Source: Brevundimonas sp. (GTDB lineage Bacteria; Pseudomonadota; Alphaproteobacteria; Caulobacterales; Caulobacteraceae). Taken from it: DNA of 64,000 nt. Below, piece by piece: positions 19,618 through 29,648 of the stretch. Within the stretch, counting starts at the first letter, position 1. Each line of letters begins with the position of its first letter. The DNA lies in assembly GCF_030704825.1 (NCBI RefSeq), contig NZ_JAUYNX010000021.1:1-64000 (forward strand). The letters run 5' to 3'. The position numbers were made by a program, and so were the translations under genes. The notes below the pieces were generated by a model. The model saw nothing but the letters and a program-made list of their open reading frames with translations. It was not told the DNA's origin and did no database searches.

Positions 19618-19742
19618 GTCTAGCCGACGGATTGGCGACACGCAAGAGCGGCGGACCGTCCGAACACCGAGCAGGGGATCGAAAGCGGTCGCCCGGCGAA
19701 TGCGCCGTTGAAATCCCGCCGCCCGTCTGATCTTCCATCGCC

Positions 19743-20021
19743 ATGGCCCATCTCGCCGTCAGACTGACCCCCGGCGCTTCCGCCGACCGCATCGACGGCT
19801 GGGACGTGGACGGCGAGGGACGGCCCGTCCTGAAGGTCCGGGTGCGCGCCCGGCCGGTCGAGGGCGAGGCCAATGAGGCCCTCGTCAAACTGCTGGCCAG
19901 GGCCTTGCGCGTCGCGAAATCGGCGGTGGCGATCCAGCGCGGCGGGCAGTCGCGGATCAAGATGCTCGACATCGCCGACCTGTCGAACGACGAGATGCGA
20001 AGCCGCCTTACCGGTTTGTAA
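19743..20021 (+). CDS. DUF167 (YggU-like) protein
   Basis: 92 aa. Diagnostic core VRVRARPVEGEANEALVKLLARAL followed by a basic RGGQSRIKMLDI strand. Small alpha/beta protein conserved across bacteria and eukaryotes; function unknown. It starts 135 bp from the divergent ArsR gene and is followed by the amidohydrolase pair on the same strand. Confidence 0.9.
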   Translation: MAHLAVRLTPGASADRIDGWDVDGEGRPVLKVRVRARPVEGEANEALVKLLARALRVAKSAVAIQRGGQSRIKMLDIADLSNDEMRSRLTGL

Positions 20022-20116
20022 TGTTTCCGGCTTTGACGGGACCCGCCGGAGGCTTTTGTAATCCGCCCCGACCTGCGCCCCAATCCTCAAGCCGGGCGCC
20101 CCAAGGGGAACGATCG

Positions 20117-21613
20117 ATGAGATTCCACGCCTTGCGGGGCTCCAGCCTCGCTGTCGTCGCCTGCGTCCTGGCGGGCTCTCTTGCGCTGTCGGCCTGCGCC
20201 ACCACCGGGGACGACGACACGCCCGCCGCGGACGATTCATCCGGCGACGAAGCGCGCGAGCCGCTGGCCCGGGGCCTCGACCCTGCGGCCAACCCCGACC
20301 CCTTCCCATCGACCTATCGCGGCCTGCCGCGCGAGAACATGGCCATCGTCGGCGGGACGGTCTTCACCGGCGCCGGCCAGCGCATCGAGAACGGGGTGGT
20401 CGTGGTCACCGACGGCAAGGTCGCCGCGGTCGGCGACGCCTCGACCCCGGTCCCGGGCGGGCACCGCGTCGTCGATGCGCGAGGGCGGTTCGTGACCCCG
20501 GGCATCATCGACGTGCATTCGCACCTCGGCGTCTATCCCTCGCCGGGCGTGTCGGGGATGAGCGACGGCAACGAGGCGACCAATCCGAACACCGCCCAGG
20601 TCTGGGCCGAACACTCCCTGTGGCCGCAGGATCCCGGCTTCAACGCCGCCCGCGCCGGCGGGGTGACCACCCTCCAGATCCTGCCCGGCTCGGCCAATCT
20701 GTTCGGCGGCCGCGGCGTGACCGTGCGCAACGTCCCCTCGGTGACCATGCAGGGCATGAAGATGCCCGGCGCCCCCTACGGGCTGAAGATGGCCTGCGGC
20801 GAGAACCCGTCGCGCGTCTATGGCGGCCGCAACACCTCGCCGGCCACCGGCATGGGCAATGTCGCCGGCTATCGCGCCGCCTTCATCGCGGCCCGCGAAT
20901 ACAAGGCCAAATGGGACAAGTGGCGCGAGGACGGCGAGGGCTCGCCCCCGACCCGCAACCTTCAGCTCGAGACCCTGGCCGGGGTGCTGGACGGCTCGGT
21001 GCTGGTCCAGAACCACTGCTACCGCGCCGACGAGATGGCGGTGATGATCGATATCGCCAGGGAGTTCGGCTACGAGATCACCGCCTTCCACCACGCCGTC
21101 GAGGCCTACAAGATCGCGCCCCTGCTGGCCCGCGAGGGCATCTGCGCCGACATGTGGACCGGCTGGTGGGGCTTCAAGATGGAGGCCCTCGACGCCGTCG
21201 AGGCCAACGCCGCCCTGGTCGACGCGCCCGAAGGCTCCTGCGCCGTCATCCACTCGGACGACGCCGAACTGACCCAGCGGCTGAACCAGGAGGCCGCCGC
21301 CGGCCTGGCCGCCGGCCGCCGGATGGGGATGAACATCTCGGAGGAGCGGGCGATCAGCTGGATCACCCTGAACCCGGCCCGGTCGCTGGGCATCGCCGAC
21401 CAGACAGGCTCGCTGGAGCCCGGCAAGCGCGCCGACGTGGTGATCTGGAGCGCCAATCCGTTCAGCGTCTACGCCCGCGCCGACCAGGTCTTCATCGACG
21501 GAGGGCTGAGCTTCGACCGCATGAACCCGGCCTACCAGCCGCTGTCCGACTATGAGCTGGGCCAGCCCGGCTATGGTCTGTCCGCCGCCAACGTCCCGCA
21601 GGGAGCCCGCTGA
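20117..21613 (+). CDS. exported amidohydrolase, metal site intact (first of a pair)
   Basis: 498 aa lipoprotein: lipobox at LALSAC. TIM-barrel amidohydrolase with an intact HxH in GIIDVHSHLG, later His residues in FHHAVEAY, and IHSDDAEL near the catalytic Asp position; the C-terminal LEPGKRADVVIW is the family's small beta domain. Likely acts in the periplasm on a peptide or cyclic amide. ATG 20117 begins the signal peptide. The stop overlaps the next ATG by one base (TGATG), so the two proteins are made together. Confidence 0.87.
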   Translation: MRFHALRGSSLAVVACVLAGSLALSACATTGDDDTPAADDSSGDEAREPLARGLDPAANPDPFPSTYRGLPRENMAIVGGTVFTGAGQRIENGVVVVTDGKVAAVGDASTPVPGGHRVVDARGRFVTPGIIDVHSHLGVYPSPGVSGMSDGNEATNPNTAQVWAEHSLWPQDPGFNAARAGGVTTLQILPGSANLFGGRGVTVRNVPSVTMQGMKMPGAPYGLKMACGENPSRVYGGRNTSPATGMGNVAGYRAAFIAAREYKAKWDKWREDGEGSPPTRNLQLETLAGVLDGSVLVQNHCYRADEMAVMIDIAREFGYEITAFHHAVEAYKIAPLLAREGICADMWTGWWGFKMEALDAVEANAALVDAPEGSCAVIHSDDAELTQRLNQEAAAGLAAGRRMGMNISEERAISWITLNPARSLGIADQTGSLEPGKRADVVIWSANPFSVYARADQVFIDGGLSFDRMNPAYQPLSDYELGQPGYGLSAANVPQGAR

Positions 21614-22968
21614 TGCGCCTCAGGAACCTCATCCTCGGCGCCGTCTGCGCCGCCGCCCTCGCCTCGCCCGCCTTCGCCCAGTCCCTGACCGCCATCACCG
21701 GCGGACGGGTGCTGACCGGAACCTCGGTGATCGAGAACGGCACGGTGGTGATCCAGAACGGCCGGGTCGTCTGGGTCGGAACCGGCGCCGCCCCCTCGGG
21801 CGCGCGCGTCATCGACGCCCGCGGCAAGGTGGTCGCGCCCGGCTTTGTCGCCGTGGACAGCGGCCTCGGCGCCTCGGAAATCTCGTCGGTCGGCGGGTCG
21901 GACGACCAGTCCAACGGGGCCAACTCGATCAGCGCCTCGTTCGACGTCAGCTATGGCCTCGATCCGTGGTCCTTCACCCTGCCGGTCGCGCGCCTGGGCG
22001 GCATCACCCGCGCCATTGTCGTGCCCAGCCATCCGGGCGGCGGCGGCGGCAATCACCGGGACGACGGCGACGCGGACTTCGCCGGCGTCGGCGAGGGCGG
22101 CTACCAGGCGCCCAGCCTGTTCGCCGGACAGGCGGCGATCATCCATCTGGCGCAGGGGACCGACATCCTGGTCAAGCCGCGCGTGGCCATGGTCGCCCCG
22201 TTCGGCGAGGCCGGGGCCGGCGTCTCGGGCGGCGCCCGCGGGGCCGAGTTCACCCAGTTCAAGGAAACCCTGGCCGAGGTGCGGCTGTATGCGCGCAACC
22301 GGGCTGCCTACGACCGCGCGGGCCTGCGCGACCTCAGCCTGTCGCGGGCCGATCTGGAGGCGCTGATCCCGGTGGCCAACGGGACCCTGCCGCTGATCGT
22401 CACCGTGCACCGCGCGGCCGACATCCAGCAGGTGCTGCGTCTGGCGCGCGAGGAAGGGGTGAAGATCATCCTCGACGGGGCCGAGGAGGGCTGGCTGGTC
22501 GCGGACCAGATCGTGGCCGCCAATGTGCCGGTGCTGCTGAACCCGATCTCCAACCTGCCGGGCGATCTCGAGACCCGGGCGGCGCGGATGGAGAATGCCG
22601 CGGCCCTCGACGCCGCCGGGGTCCTGATCGCCATCAAGGGCAACGAAGGCTCGATCCACCGCGCCCGCGAGACCCGCTACAACGCCGGCAACGCCGTGTC
22701 GCACGGCCTGCCCTACGATGCGGCGATCGAGGCGATCACGGTCAATCCTGCCCGCATCTTCGGCATGGCCGGCCAGTTCGGCGAGCTGCGCGCGGGCGCG
22801 GCGGCCGATGTGGTGATCTGGTCCGGCGACCCGCTGGAGCCGCTCAGCATCGCCGAGACCATCTTCATCGGCGGCGCCGAACAGGCCCCGACCAGCCGCC
22901 AGTTCCTGCTGCGGGATCGGTATCGCGCGGGCGGCGAAGGGGCGATGCCGCCGGCTTACACAAGGTAG
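21613..22968 (+). CDS. amidohydrolase-fold protein lacking the HxH motif (second of a pair)
   Basis: 451 aa with a cleavable signal (LGAVCAAALASPAFAQ). Keeps the N-terminal beta-sandwich (TAITGGRVLTGTSVIENG), the barrel and the C-terminal LRAGAAADVVIWSGDPL, but where the first protein has DVHSHLG this one has AVDSGLG: both metal-binding His residues are gone. The Asp-bearing segment is also altered. Translationally coupled to the intact enzyme, so it is plausibly a non-catalytic partner rather than decay; the frame is undamaged along its whole length. Confidence 0.83.
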   Translation: MRLRNLILGAVCAAALASPAFAQSLTAITGGRVLTGTSVIENGTVVIQNGRVVWVGTGAAPSGARVIDARGKVVAPGFVAVDSGLGASEISSVGGSDDQSNGANSISASFDVSYGLDPWSFTLPVARLGGITRAIVVPSHPGGGGGNHRDDGDADFAGVGEGGYQAPSLFAGQAAIIHLAQGTDILVKPRVAMVAPFGEAGAGVSGGARGAEFTQFKETLAEVRLYARNRAAYDRAGLRDLSLSRADLEALIPVANGTLPLIVTVHRAADIQQVLRLAREEGVKIILDGAEEGWLVADQIVAANVPVLLNPISNLPGDLETRAARMENAAALDAAGVLIAIKGNEGSIHRARETRYNAGNAVSHGLPYDAAIEAITVNPARIFGMAGQFGELRAGAAADVVIWSGDPLEPLSIAETIFIGGAEQAPTSRQFLLRDRYRAGGEGAMPPAYTR

Positions 22969-23030
22969 GGCGCTAACGCTCGTGACGCGGTCACTCGCTG
23001 CTTGAGCGCGATTCGCGCTAGGTTGGGCGG

Positions 23031-23516
23031 ATGACCGCGTCCGCTTCGCCCCGCCTGTTCATCGACGCCGACGCCTGTCCGGTGAAGGACGAGGTCTATC
23101 GCGTGGCGGCCCGCTACGGCCTGCATGTGTTCGTGGTGTCCAACAGCTGGATCAACACGCCGCGCGAAAAGTGGATCGAGCAGGTCGTGGTCGACGCCGG
23201 GCCGGACATCGCCGACGACTGGATCGCCGAACGGGCCGGGCCGGGCGACATCGTCGTCACCGCCGACATCCCGCTGGCCGACCGCTGCCTGAAGGCGGGC
23301 GCGCAGGCGCTGAAGTCGAACGGCCAGCAATTCACGCCAGACTCGATCGGCTCGGCCCTGGCCGGGCGGATGGTGGGGGAGCACCTGCGCTCGATGGGGG
23401 TGGCCACCTCGGGGCCGCCGCCGTTCGGACCGAAGGACCGGTCGGCCTTCCTGCAGGCGCTGGACCAGGCCGTGGTGCGGGCGAAACGGGCCATTCTTGC
23501 GGGGGCGGGGCGGTGA
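23031..23516 (+). CDS. YaiI/YqxD family protein (DUF188)
   Basis: 161 aa. Starts with the family hallmark FIDADACPVK and has DIVVTADIPLADRCL, both with acidic residues placed as in PIN-like nucleases. Function unproven; a nuclease fold is suggested by the family. Its stop overlaps the GTG start of arfB (GTGA). Confidence 0.9.
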   Translation: MTASASPRLFIDADACPVKDEVYRVAARYGLHVFVVSNSWINTPREKWIEQVVVDAGPDIADDWIAERAGPGDIVVTADIPLADRCLKAGAQALKSNGQQFTPDSIGSALAGRMVGEHLRSMGVATSGPPPFGPKDRSAFLQALDQAVVRAKRAILAGAGR

Positions 23517-23917
23517 CCGTCATCCCCGAGAGCGAGCTTGAGTTCCGCTTCTTCCGCGCCGGCGGACCGGGCGGGCAGAACGTCAACAAGGTCTCGACCG
23601 CGGTGCAGATGCGCTTCGACGCCCGCAACTCCCCGTCCCTGACCGAGCCGGTGCGGGCCCGGCTGATGAAGCTGGCGGGCAGCCGGCTGACGCTGGACGG
23701 GGTGATCCTGATCACCGCCGTGCGCCACCGCACCCAGGAGCGCAACCGCGCCGACGCCATCGAGCGGCTGCAGGGCCTGGTCGACAAGGCGTCGATCGCC
23801 CCGGTCTATCGCGTGCCGACCAAACCCACCCGCGCCTCGAAGGAGCGGCGGCTGGAGGGCAAGGCCAAACGGGCGACGATCAAAAGCGGCCGTGGGCGTC
23901 CCGGCGGGGACGACTAG
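23513..23917 (+). CDS. arfB: alternative ribosome-rescue peptidyl-tRNA hydrolase
   Basis: 134 aa. Catalytic GGQ at residues 20-22 in RAGGPGGQNVNKVST, then the short domain and a basic tail (RASKERRLEGKAKRATIKSGRGR) that enters the empty mRNA channel of stalled ribosomes. It releases nascent chains from non-stop complexes without tmRNA. GTG start within a GTGA overlap, coupled to YaiI. The stop overlaps the convergent EF-hand gene by four bases. Confidence 0.93.
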   Translation: MTVIPESELEFRFFRAGGPGGQNVNKVSTAVQMRFDARNSPSLTEPVRARLMKLAGSRLTLDGVILITAVRHRTQERNRADAIERLQGLVDKASIAPVYRVPTKPTRASKERRLEGKAKRATIKSGRGRPGGDD

Positions 23918-24684
23918 CGCCGCGCCTCGGCCCGCCGCTGCAGCGGCGTCTCCGGCAGGCCGGCCATCGTCAGCCGGCCGTCGCGGTCCGTATCCAGCGC
24001 CAGAAACCAGCGCTGCGTCGCCGCCGCCCATTCCTCCGCGGTGACGCGCTGGTCGACATTCACGTCGGCCGCCTTGACCGGCTGGGGCAGGTTGAAGAAG
24101 CCGGCCTCCGCCACCAGCCCGTAGCTCTGCTGCCGGCGCGGGCGGGAGCGCGGCGGCCCGCCCCCGTCGGGACCGGCCCGGGACCCGCCCGGGGGGCCGC
24201 CGCCGGGACCTGTCTGGGGCGCAAGGCCCGCCGGCCCTCCCCCCGGACCGCCGCCGGGACCAGACGATCCGCCGCCCGGGCCGCCGCCCGGGCCGCCGCC
24301 GTACTGGCGCAGGGCCGCCTCGTAGGTCCACAGCTCAGCCTGACCCAGACGGCCATCCCGGTCAGCGTCCAGATGATCAAACCAGCGGCGGCCGTCTGCC
24401 GCGAACTCATCGAAAACCAGGACGCCGTCGAGGTCTTCATCGGCGCCGATGAACCAGTCGGCCGTCGGCCAGGGATTGCCGGGCGCTCCGACGAACAGCT
24501 CGCCGAAGGGGCTGACGAACAGGGCCGGCGCGGCGGGCCGCCCCCCGCCCGGACCTCCCGGCGGGCCTCCCGGACCCATCCGCGGACCGGCGCAGCCGGC
24601 GAGGACGACGACGGACAGAAGGCCGGCCGCGAAGGCTCGCGCGAACCGGCGCGCTGGCGGGTTCGAGGCATGAGGATGGCGCAC
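23914..24684 (-). CDS. EF-hand lipoprotein with Gly/Pro-rich linker
   Basis: 256 aa. Lipobox VVLAGC (Cys31). Four EF-hand-like loops: DEDLDGVLVFDE (82-93), DADRDGRLGQAE (106-117), DVNVDQRVTAEE (207-218) and DTDRDGRLTMAG (231-242). The two pairs are separated by a GGPGGG-type linker (about 129-183); a shorter Gly/Pro run follows the lipobox. The third loop has Gln where Gly6 is expected, and the fourth ends in Gly rather than Glu, so perhaps only two sites bind calcium well. Role unknown: a periplasmic calcium sensor or buffer is plausible. Confidence 0.8.
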   Translation of the reverse strand: MRHPHASNPPARRFARAFAAGLLSVVVLAGCAGPRMGPGGPPGGPGGGRPAAPALFVSPFGELFVGAPGNPWPTADWFIGADEDLDGVLVFDEFAADGRRWFDHLDADRDGRLGQAELWTYEAALRQYGGGPGGGPGGGSSGPGGGPGGGPAGLAPQTGPGGGPPGGSRAGPDGGGPPRSRPRRQQSYGLVAEAGFFNLPQPVKAADVNVDQRVTAEEWAAATQRWFLALDTDRDGRLTMAGLPETPLQRRAEARR

Positions 24685-24714
24685 GGCGGGCTCCGATGGA
24701 AAGGAAGGCGAGCT

Positions 24715-25179
24715 CTATTCCGCCGGGCGGAACAGCAGGGCTGCGACCTTGCCGCCTTCGTCGAACCCGATGATCCACTGGGTCGCGGCCGTGGCGAAGG
24801 TGACGGCGAACAGGTCGGCGCCCTCCTGGCTGCCGACGAAGTCGAGCGCCTGGATCGCGCCGAAGCCCTCAAGGAGGGGCAGGATGCCGGCTTCCTGCGC
24901 GCGGACCTTGCCCGCGAGATCGTCGGTCATGAGGGCATAGGGAAGGGCGCCCGCCTGGCCGCCGGCGATGATCTCGCGCAGGACTTCCTCGGAGCGGGGA
25001 TTGGCGGGCGTGGTCGACATCGCGGGCGCCGGGGCGGCCGCCGCGGGGATGGCCGGGACGGGCTGTTGCGTCCGCGCGGCGGGGCGGTCGAAGCTGTTGG
25101 GCACGGTGGCGGCGGCGACCTGGGCCTGGGCCGCGGCGGGGACGAGCAGAAGGGCGGCGGCGATCAGAAGCGGCTTCAT
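24715..25179 (-). CDS. exported hypothetical protein
   Basis: 154 aa. Signal peptide MKPLLIAAALLLVPAAAQAQ, then a Pro/Ala linker and a compact domain with EEVLREIIAGGQAGALPYALM and LFAVTFATAATQWIIGFDEGG. Not recognised. A GGAGA lies about 9 bases before the ATG at 25179. Same strand as ubiB, 22 bp downstream of its stop. Confidence 0.7.
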   Translation of the reverse strand: MKPLLIAAALLLVPAAAQAQVAAATVPNSFDRPAARTQQPVPAIPAAAAPAPAMSTTPANPRSEEVLREIIAGGQAGALPYALMTDDLAGKVRAQEAGILPLLEGFGAIQALDFVGSQEGADLFAVTFATAATQWIIGFDEGGKVAALLFRPAE

Positions 25180-25201
25180 GGGGTCGTCTCCAGAACTCAC
25201 T

Positions 25202-26800
25202 TCAGACGATGGCGGGCCAAAGCGACAGAACAAGGGCGGCCACGGAGGCGCTTGTTGCAAGCGTGACACAGACGATCACCCAGCCGGGGATCCGGGTCTC
25301 GCGGACAACCAGCGTCTGCGGCCGCGGCGGGTCCTGCGCCAGCCGGGCCAGGGCCTTCAGCGTGGCGCGAAGCTCCTCCAACGCGTCGCGCACCTGGGCC
25401 TGGGGCCCCAGCTCGCGGCGGATCCAGCGTTCGACCACCGGCCGCGCCGCCTCCCACAGGTCGTGGTCCGGATTCAGCCGCCGGGCCACGCCCTCGACCG
25501 AAACCATGGTCTTCTGCAGCAGGATCAGCTCGGGCCGCAGATGCATGTCGAACAGGGCCGTGATCTCGAACAGCTGGCCCAGCAGCCGGCCCATCGACAC
25601 CTGCGACGCCTGTTTGCCGATCACCGGCTCGCCGACCGCGCGCAGGGCCTGGGCGAAGGCCTCGACCGAATGCTCGGGGGGCACATAGCCCGCCTCGAAA
25701 TGCACCCGGCTGATGCGGTCGTAGTCGCGGCTCAGGAAGCCCCAGAGGATTTCCGCCAGATAGCGGCGCTCGCCATGGCCCAGCCGGCCGACGATGCCGA
25801 AGTCGATGGCGGTGAGCTCGGCCGGGGCGTGGCAGAACAGATTGCCCTCGTGCAGGTCGGCGTGGAACGTCCCGTAGTCCAGCGCTTGGGTCAGGAAGGC
25901 GCGCACCAGATTGTCGGCCAGGCCGTTGCGGTCCAGCCCCGGCTGTTCGGCGGCCAGCGGATCGGTCATGGCCATGCCGGGGGCCCACTCCAGCGTCAGC
26001 ACGCGCCTGCCGACGCCGTCCCAGACCACGGCGGGGGCGGTCATGTGCCCGCCGCCGGACTCCCGGACCTTGTCCATGATGTCCTTCAACTCGGACGCCG
26101 CCGCCGCCTCCAGACGCATGTCCAGCTCCAGCTGCAGGGCCCGGGCGATGGTCTCGACGAAGGCGGACGGCTCGAGGCGGCGCGCCAGAGGCACGAAACG
26201 GACGGCGAGACGCGCCGCCAGCCGCATGGAGTCCAGGCCCTGGGCCACGCGGCGCTCGACGCCGGGGCGCAGCACCTTGACCGCCACCTTGCGGCCGTCG
26301 GCCAGCCAGGCCGGATGCGCCTGGGCGAGAGAGGCGGCGGCGACCGGCGGACCGAAGTCGGTGAACAGGCTCTCGACGGACCGGCCCAGCGCGCGCTCGA
26401 TCTCGCGCCGCGCCTGTTCGAGCGGGAAGGGCTCGAGCGCGTCCTTCAGACGGCCCAGATCGCGGGCGAATTCCACCCCGAAGATGTCGGCCCGGGTGGC
26501 CAGCACCTGGCCCAGCTTGATGGCCACGGGCCCCAGATGTTCGAACGCCCGGCCCAGCCGCTGGCCGGGACGGCCCTCGCGGCCCTCCTTGCCGGCGAAG
26601 GCGTGCAGCAGATGGGCCAGCCAGCGCACCCAGAGGGGCAGCAGATGGGTGATCTCGCGCGGGGCCAGGGCGTCGTGGCGGATCAGCACCCAGCCCCAGC
26701 CGAGCAGGCGCAGCCAGGCTTCGACGGGGTGGCGCACCGGCACGGTCGCCGGAGGCGGCGGCGGGGTCGCGGGATCGATCCGGCGGGTCAGATCGCCCAC
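25202..26800 (-). CDS. ubiB: ubiquinone biosynthesis kinase-like protein UbiB (ABC1/ADCK family)
   Basis: 532 aa. The family-specific KxGQ motif is AIKLGQ (95-98); an Ala-rich loop (AAASLAQAH) replaces the usual P-loop, the catalytic-loop region FHADLHEGN and the metal Asp in [10 protein letters not shown] are clear, and one or two C-terminal membrane helices ([19 protein letters not shown]) anchor it. It supports coenzyme Q assembly at the inner membrane through ATPase activity rather than as a hydroxylase. Overlaps ubiE by 13 bases. Confidence 0.95.
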   Translation of the reverse strand: MGDLTRRIDPATPPPPPATVPVRHPVEAWLRLLGWGWVLIRHDALAPREITHLLPLWVRWLAHLLHAFAGKEGREGRPGQRLGRAFEHLGPVAIKLGQVLATRADIFGVEFARDLGRLKDALEPFPLEQARREIERALGRSVESLFTDFGPPVAAASLAQAHPAWLADGRKVAVKVLRPGVERRVAQGLDSMRLAARLAVRFVPLARRLEPSAFVETIARALQLELDMRLEAAAASELKDIMDKVRESGGGHMTAPAVVWDGVGRRVLTLEWAPGMAMTDPLAAEQPGLDRNGLADNLVRAFLTQALDYGTFHADLHEGNLFCHAPAELTAIDFGIVGRLGHGERRYLAEILWGFLSRDYDRISRVHFEAGYVPPEHSVEAFAQALRAVGEPVIGKQASQVSMGRLLGQLFEITALFDMHLRPELILLQKTMVSVEGVARRLNPDHDLWEAARPVVERWIRRELGPQAQVRDALEELRATLKALARLAQDPPRPQTLVVRETRIPGWVIVCVTLATSASVAALVLSLWPAIV

Positions 26801-27564
26801 CCGTGATGGATGGCGGCGACACCGCCCGACAGATTGGTCACGGTCACCCGGCTGAAGCCGGCGGCCTCGATCATGGATTTGAAGGTCGTCTGATCCGGGA
26901 AGCGGCGGATGCTCTCGACCAGATACTGGTAGCTGTCGCGGTCGCCCGCCACCCAGCCGCCGATGCGCGGAATGGCGTGGAAGGACCAGGCGTCATAGGC
27001 CTTGCGGATCGCCGAGGCGGTCGGGCGCGAGAACTCCAGGCACAGGAAGCGACCACCGGGCCTGAGCACCCGCCGCGCCTCGCGCAGGGCCTGGGGAATG
27101 TCGGCCACGTTGCGGATGCCGAAGCTGATCGAATAGGCGTCGACCGAGGCGTCGGGCAGCGGCAGGGCCATGGCGTCGCCGACCGACCATTGCATCTCGG
27201 GCTCTCCGCCCTTGTGCACGCCCGCCATGATCATTTCGGCGTTGTAGTCCAGCACGATGACGGAGGCGTCCGCCCCGCCGCGCCGCGCCTGGGCCGCGCG
27301 CGCCATCTTCGCGTAGCGCCGGGCCATGTCGCCCGTGCCGCCGGCGACGTCGAGAATGGTTTCGCCGGGCCGGGGATTCAGCTTCGCCGCCGCGGCGTCC
27401 TTCCACAGCCGGTGCACGCCCGCGCTCATCAGGTCGTTCATCAGGTCGTAGTTCGAGGCCACGCTGTCGAACACGCCGCGCACCAGTTGCACCTTCTCCT
27501 TCGCGTCGACGTCGCGAAAGCCGAAGGAGGAGGTCTTGCCGGAGGGGGCGGCCGCGTCAGTCAT
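26788..27564 (-). CDS. ubiE: demethylmenaquinone/ubiquinone C-methyltransferase
   Basis: 258 aa SAM-dependent methyltransferase. UbiE signatures: [16 protein letters not shown], the SAM motif [12 protein letters not shown] (70-81), [25 protein letters not shown] and the C-terminal [16 protein letters not shown]-methylates the quinone ring. First gene of a ubiE-ubiB pair, preceded by the Crp-family gene, which lies downstream of its own divergent promoter on the same strand. Confidence 0.97.
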   Translation of the reverse strand: MTDAAAPSGKTSSFGFRDVDAKEKVQLVRGVFDSVASNYDLMNDLMSAGVHRLWKDAAAAKLNPRPGETILDVAGGTGDMARRYAKMARAAQARRGGADASVIVLDYNAEMIMAGVHKGGEPEMQWSVGDAMALPLPDASVDAYSISFGIRNVADIPQALREARRVLRPGGRFLCLEFSRPTASAIRKAYDAWSFHAIPRIGGWVAGDRDSYQYLVESIRRFPDQTTFKSMIEAAGFSRVTVTNLSGGVAAIHHGWAI

Positions 27565-27631
27565 GAGCGCGGTCTAGCGCGTCGCCGGCCCGGCGTCACC
27601 GGGCCGCGTGGTCGCGGTTTGCCGGGCCACC

Positions 27632-28342
27632 TCAGATGGATGCGCCCGGCCTGGGAAGCGGGGAGCCCAGGTCCTTCATCAGGCTCCGCATGGCGTCATA
27701 ACAACCGCAGGCCGCGCCTTCGAGCGCCTTGCGGTCCAGGATCTGGACCCAGCCCCGACCGCGCCGGATCAGCCCCCGATCCTCCAGAACCGAGCCGACC
27801 TCGGACACGGTGGCCCGGCGCACGCCCAGCATGCCGGCGATGTCGGCCTGGGTCAGGTGAAAGCGGTCGTCCCCGGCCCGGTCGTGGATGGTCAACAGCC
27901 AGCGGGCGAGGCGTTCATCGAGCCGATGCTGCGCATTGCAGGCGGCCGCCTGCTGCACCTGGGCGAACAGGCTCTCGGTGAACCGCGCCAGCGCCGCGCG
28001 CATACCCTCGCTTTCGCCGAGGGCCTCGGCGAAGACATCGGACGGGCAGCAGGCCGATACGCCCTCGATCTGGGCGATGGCCCGGCTGGCGGCGCGGGCG
28101 TTCGAGGGTCCGCAGGTCACGCCGACCAGCCCTTCGCGCCCGATGGCGGCGGTCTCGATCATCCGGTCATCGTCGAGAATGGTCATCAGCGACACCACGC
28201 CGCTCATCGGAAACCAGATTTCGGAAACCGCCTCGCCGGCGTCGTACAACATCTGGCCCTGGGTGAAGGGACGCTCGTTCAGGTGAGGCTCGATCCTCTT
28301 GCGATCGGCCGGGTCGAGGGCGGCGATCCACATATTGTCCAC
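27632..28342 (-). CDS. Crp/Fnr-family transcriptional regulator
   Basis: 236 aa. N-terminal cyclic-nucleotide-binding-like beta-barrel ([23 protein letters not shown]) and a C-terminal winged helix ([20 protein letters not shown]). No N-terminal cysteine cluster, so it is not an oxygen-sensing Fnr; the cAMP-contact residues are not obvious either. GTG 28342 is preferred over ATG 28333 because GGAGAG stands 5 bases before it. Divergent from the phhB-SDR pair, with about 115 bp between them. Confidence 0.9.
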   Translation of the reverse strand: MDNMWIAALDPADRKRIEPHLNERPFTQGQMLYDAGEAVSEIWFPMSGVVSLMTILDDDRMIETAAIGREGLVGVTCGPSNARAASRAIAQIEGVSACCPSDVFAEALGESEGMRAALARFTESLFAQVQQAAACNAQHRLDERLARWLLTIHDRAGDDRFHLTQADIAGMLGVRRATVSEVGSVLEDRGLIRRGRGWVQILDRKALEGAACGCYDAMRSLMKDLGSPLPRPGASI

Positions 28343-28457
28343 GTCTGCTCTCCGTCCTGAATGGCGACGCTCGGTAACGTCGAAGCTTCGCCGTGCGTTC
28401 CGAACCGCTTGTGGACCTCCGGCGCGCGCGATACGGCGAATGCTGCAGGAGGACGAC

Positions 28458-28757
28458 ATGGCCGACCGGATTGACGTTGCGGAAGCTCTCAAGGGCCTGC
28501 CGCTGTGGCGCGCGCACGGCGGCGAACGGCCGGCGATCGAGCGCAGGCTGGCGTTCGCCGACTTCAACGCCGCCTTCGGGTTCATGACCCGGGTGGCCCT
28601 TCTGGCTGACAAGGTCGACCACCATCCGGAGTGGTCGAACGTCTACAATCGGGTCGAGGTGCTGCTGACGACCCACGACGCCGGCGGCGTGACGGGCAAG
28701 GATGTCGACATGGCCCGGTTCATCGACTCGGCCGCAGCCGAACTGGGAGCGAAATGA
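28458..28757 (+). CDS. phhB: pterin-4a-carbinolamine dehydratase
   Basis: 99 aa. Dehydratase active site DHHPEW at 54-59 with the later TTHDAGGVT supplying the third His. Recycles the pterin cofactor after aromatic hydroxylation. AGGAGGA stands 5 bases before the ATG. Its stop overlaps the SDR start (ATGA), so both are made from one message; no phenylalanine hydroxylase gene is in view. Confidence 0.93.
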   Translation: MADRIDVAEALKGLPLWRAHGGERPAIERRLAFADFNAAFGFMTRVALLADKVDHHPEWSNVYNRVEVLLTTHDAGGVTGKDVDMARFIDSAAAELGAK

Positions 28758-29539
28758 TGGCCGGACGGGTGGCGGGGAAAAAGGCGCTGATCACGGGCGC
28801 CGCCGGGGGGCTGGGCGAGGCCATGGCCTGGATGCTGGCGCGCGAGGGCGCGAAGGTCGCGGTCACCGACGTCAATCTGGAGGGCGTTCAGGCGCTGGCC
28901 GCGGCGATCAACGCCGAGGTCCCGGATGCGGCCTTCGCCTTCGCCCACGACGTCACCGACGAGGCTGAGTGGGTCTCGGTCATCGACCAGGCGGTTTCGG
29001 CCATGGGCGGGCTGTCGATCCTGGTCAACAACGCCGGCATCGGCGGCGACCTGAAATTCGTGGAGACCGATACGCTCGAGAACTGGCGCCGCGTCCAGGC
29101 CGTCAACATCGAGTCGATCATGCTGGGCTGCAAGCACGCCATGCCGCATCTGCGAGCCTCGGCGCCGTCGTCCATCGTCAACATCTCATCGGTGGCCGGT
29201 CTGGCCGCCGCGCCCGGCATGGGGGCCTATAACGCCACCAAGGCGGCGGTGTGGATGTACACCAAGACCATCGCGCTGGAGGCCGCCAAGGGCGACTGGA
29301 ACGTGCGCTGCAACTCGGTGCATCCGGTCTTCATCAAGACGCCCATCCTCGACCCGTTCATCGCCATGGCGGGCGGCGACGAGGCCAAGGCCCACGAACG
29401 CCTCAGCCGCGGCATCCCGCTGAAGCGGATCGGCGAACCGGACGACGTGGCGTATTGCGTGCTCTATCTGGCCGCCGACGAGAGCAAATTCGTCACCGGC
29501 GCCGAGTTCAAGATCGACGGGGGCATGCTGGCGCAGTAG
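28754..29539 (+). CDS. short-chain dehydrogenase/reductase
   Basis: 261 aa. Cofactor motif TGAAGGLG (14-21), Asp39 at the end of the second strand (NAD preferred), NNAG, catalytic Ser in NISSVAG and YNATK. Ends with the family's IDGGMLAQ. Substrate unknown; the fused expression with phhB may only reflect shared control. ATG 28754 or 28757 are both possible. Confidence 0.9.
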   Translation: MMAGRVAGKKALITGAAGGLGEAMAWMLAREGAKVAVTDVNLEGVQALAAAINAEVPDAAFAFAHDVTDEAEWVSVIDQAVSAMGGLSILVNNAGIGGDLKFVETDTLENWRRVQAVNIESIMLGCKHAMPHLRASAPSSIVNISSVAGLAAAPGMGAYNATKAAVWMYTKTIALEAAKGDWNVRCNSVHPVFIKTPILDPFIAMAGGDEAKAHERLSRGIPLKRIGEPDDVAYCVLYLAADESKFVTGAEFKIDGGMLAQ

Positions 29540-29648
29540 CCAGGGCCCTATCGCTCACCGCGCGGCGGCTCGCTGCTTGAGGGCGAGTCTGCGCGAAGCG
29601 CCAGGCCGCGTCGGGTCGGGAGGTCCCGAAGGGCCGACGACCGCGGCC

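Noticed and set aside
25197..26822. A 541-codon minus-strand frame overlapping ubiB in another register
   Set aside because: Arg/Pro/Gly-rich shadow; the ubiB frame carries all catalytic motifs.
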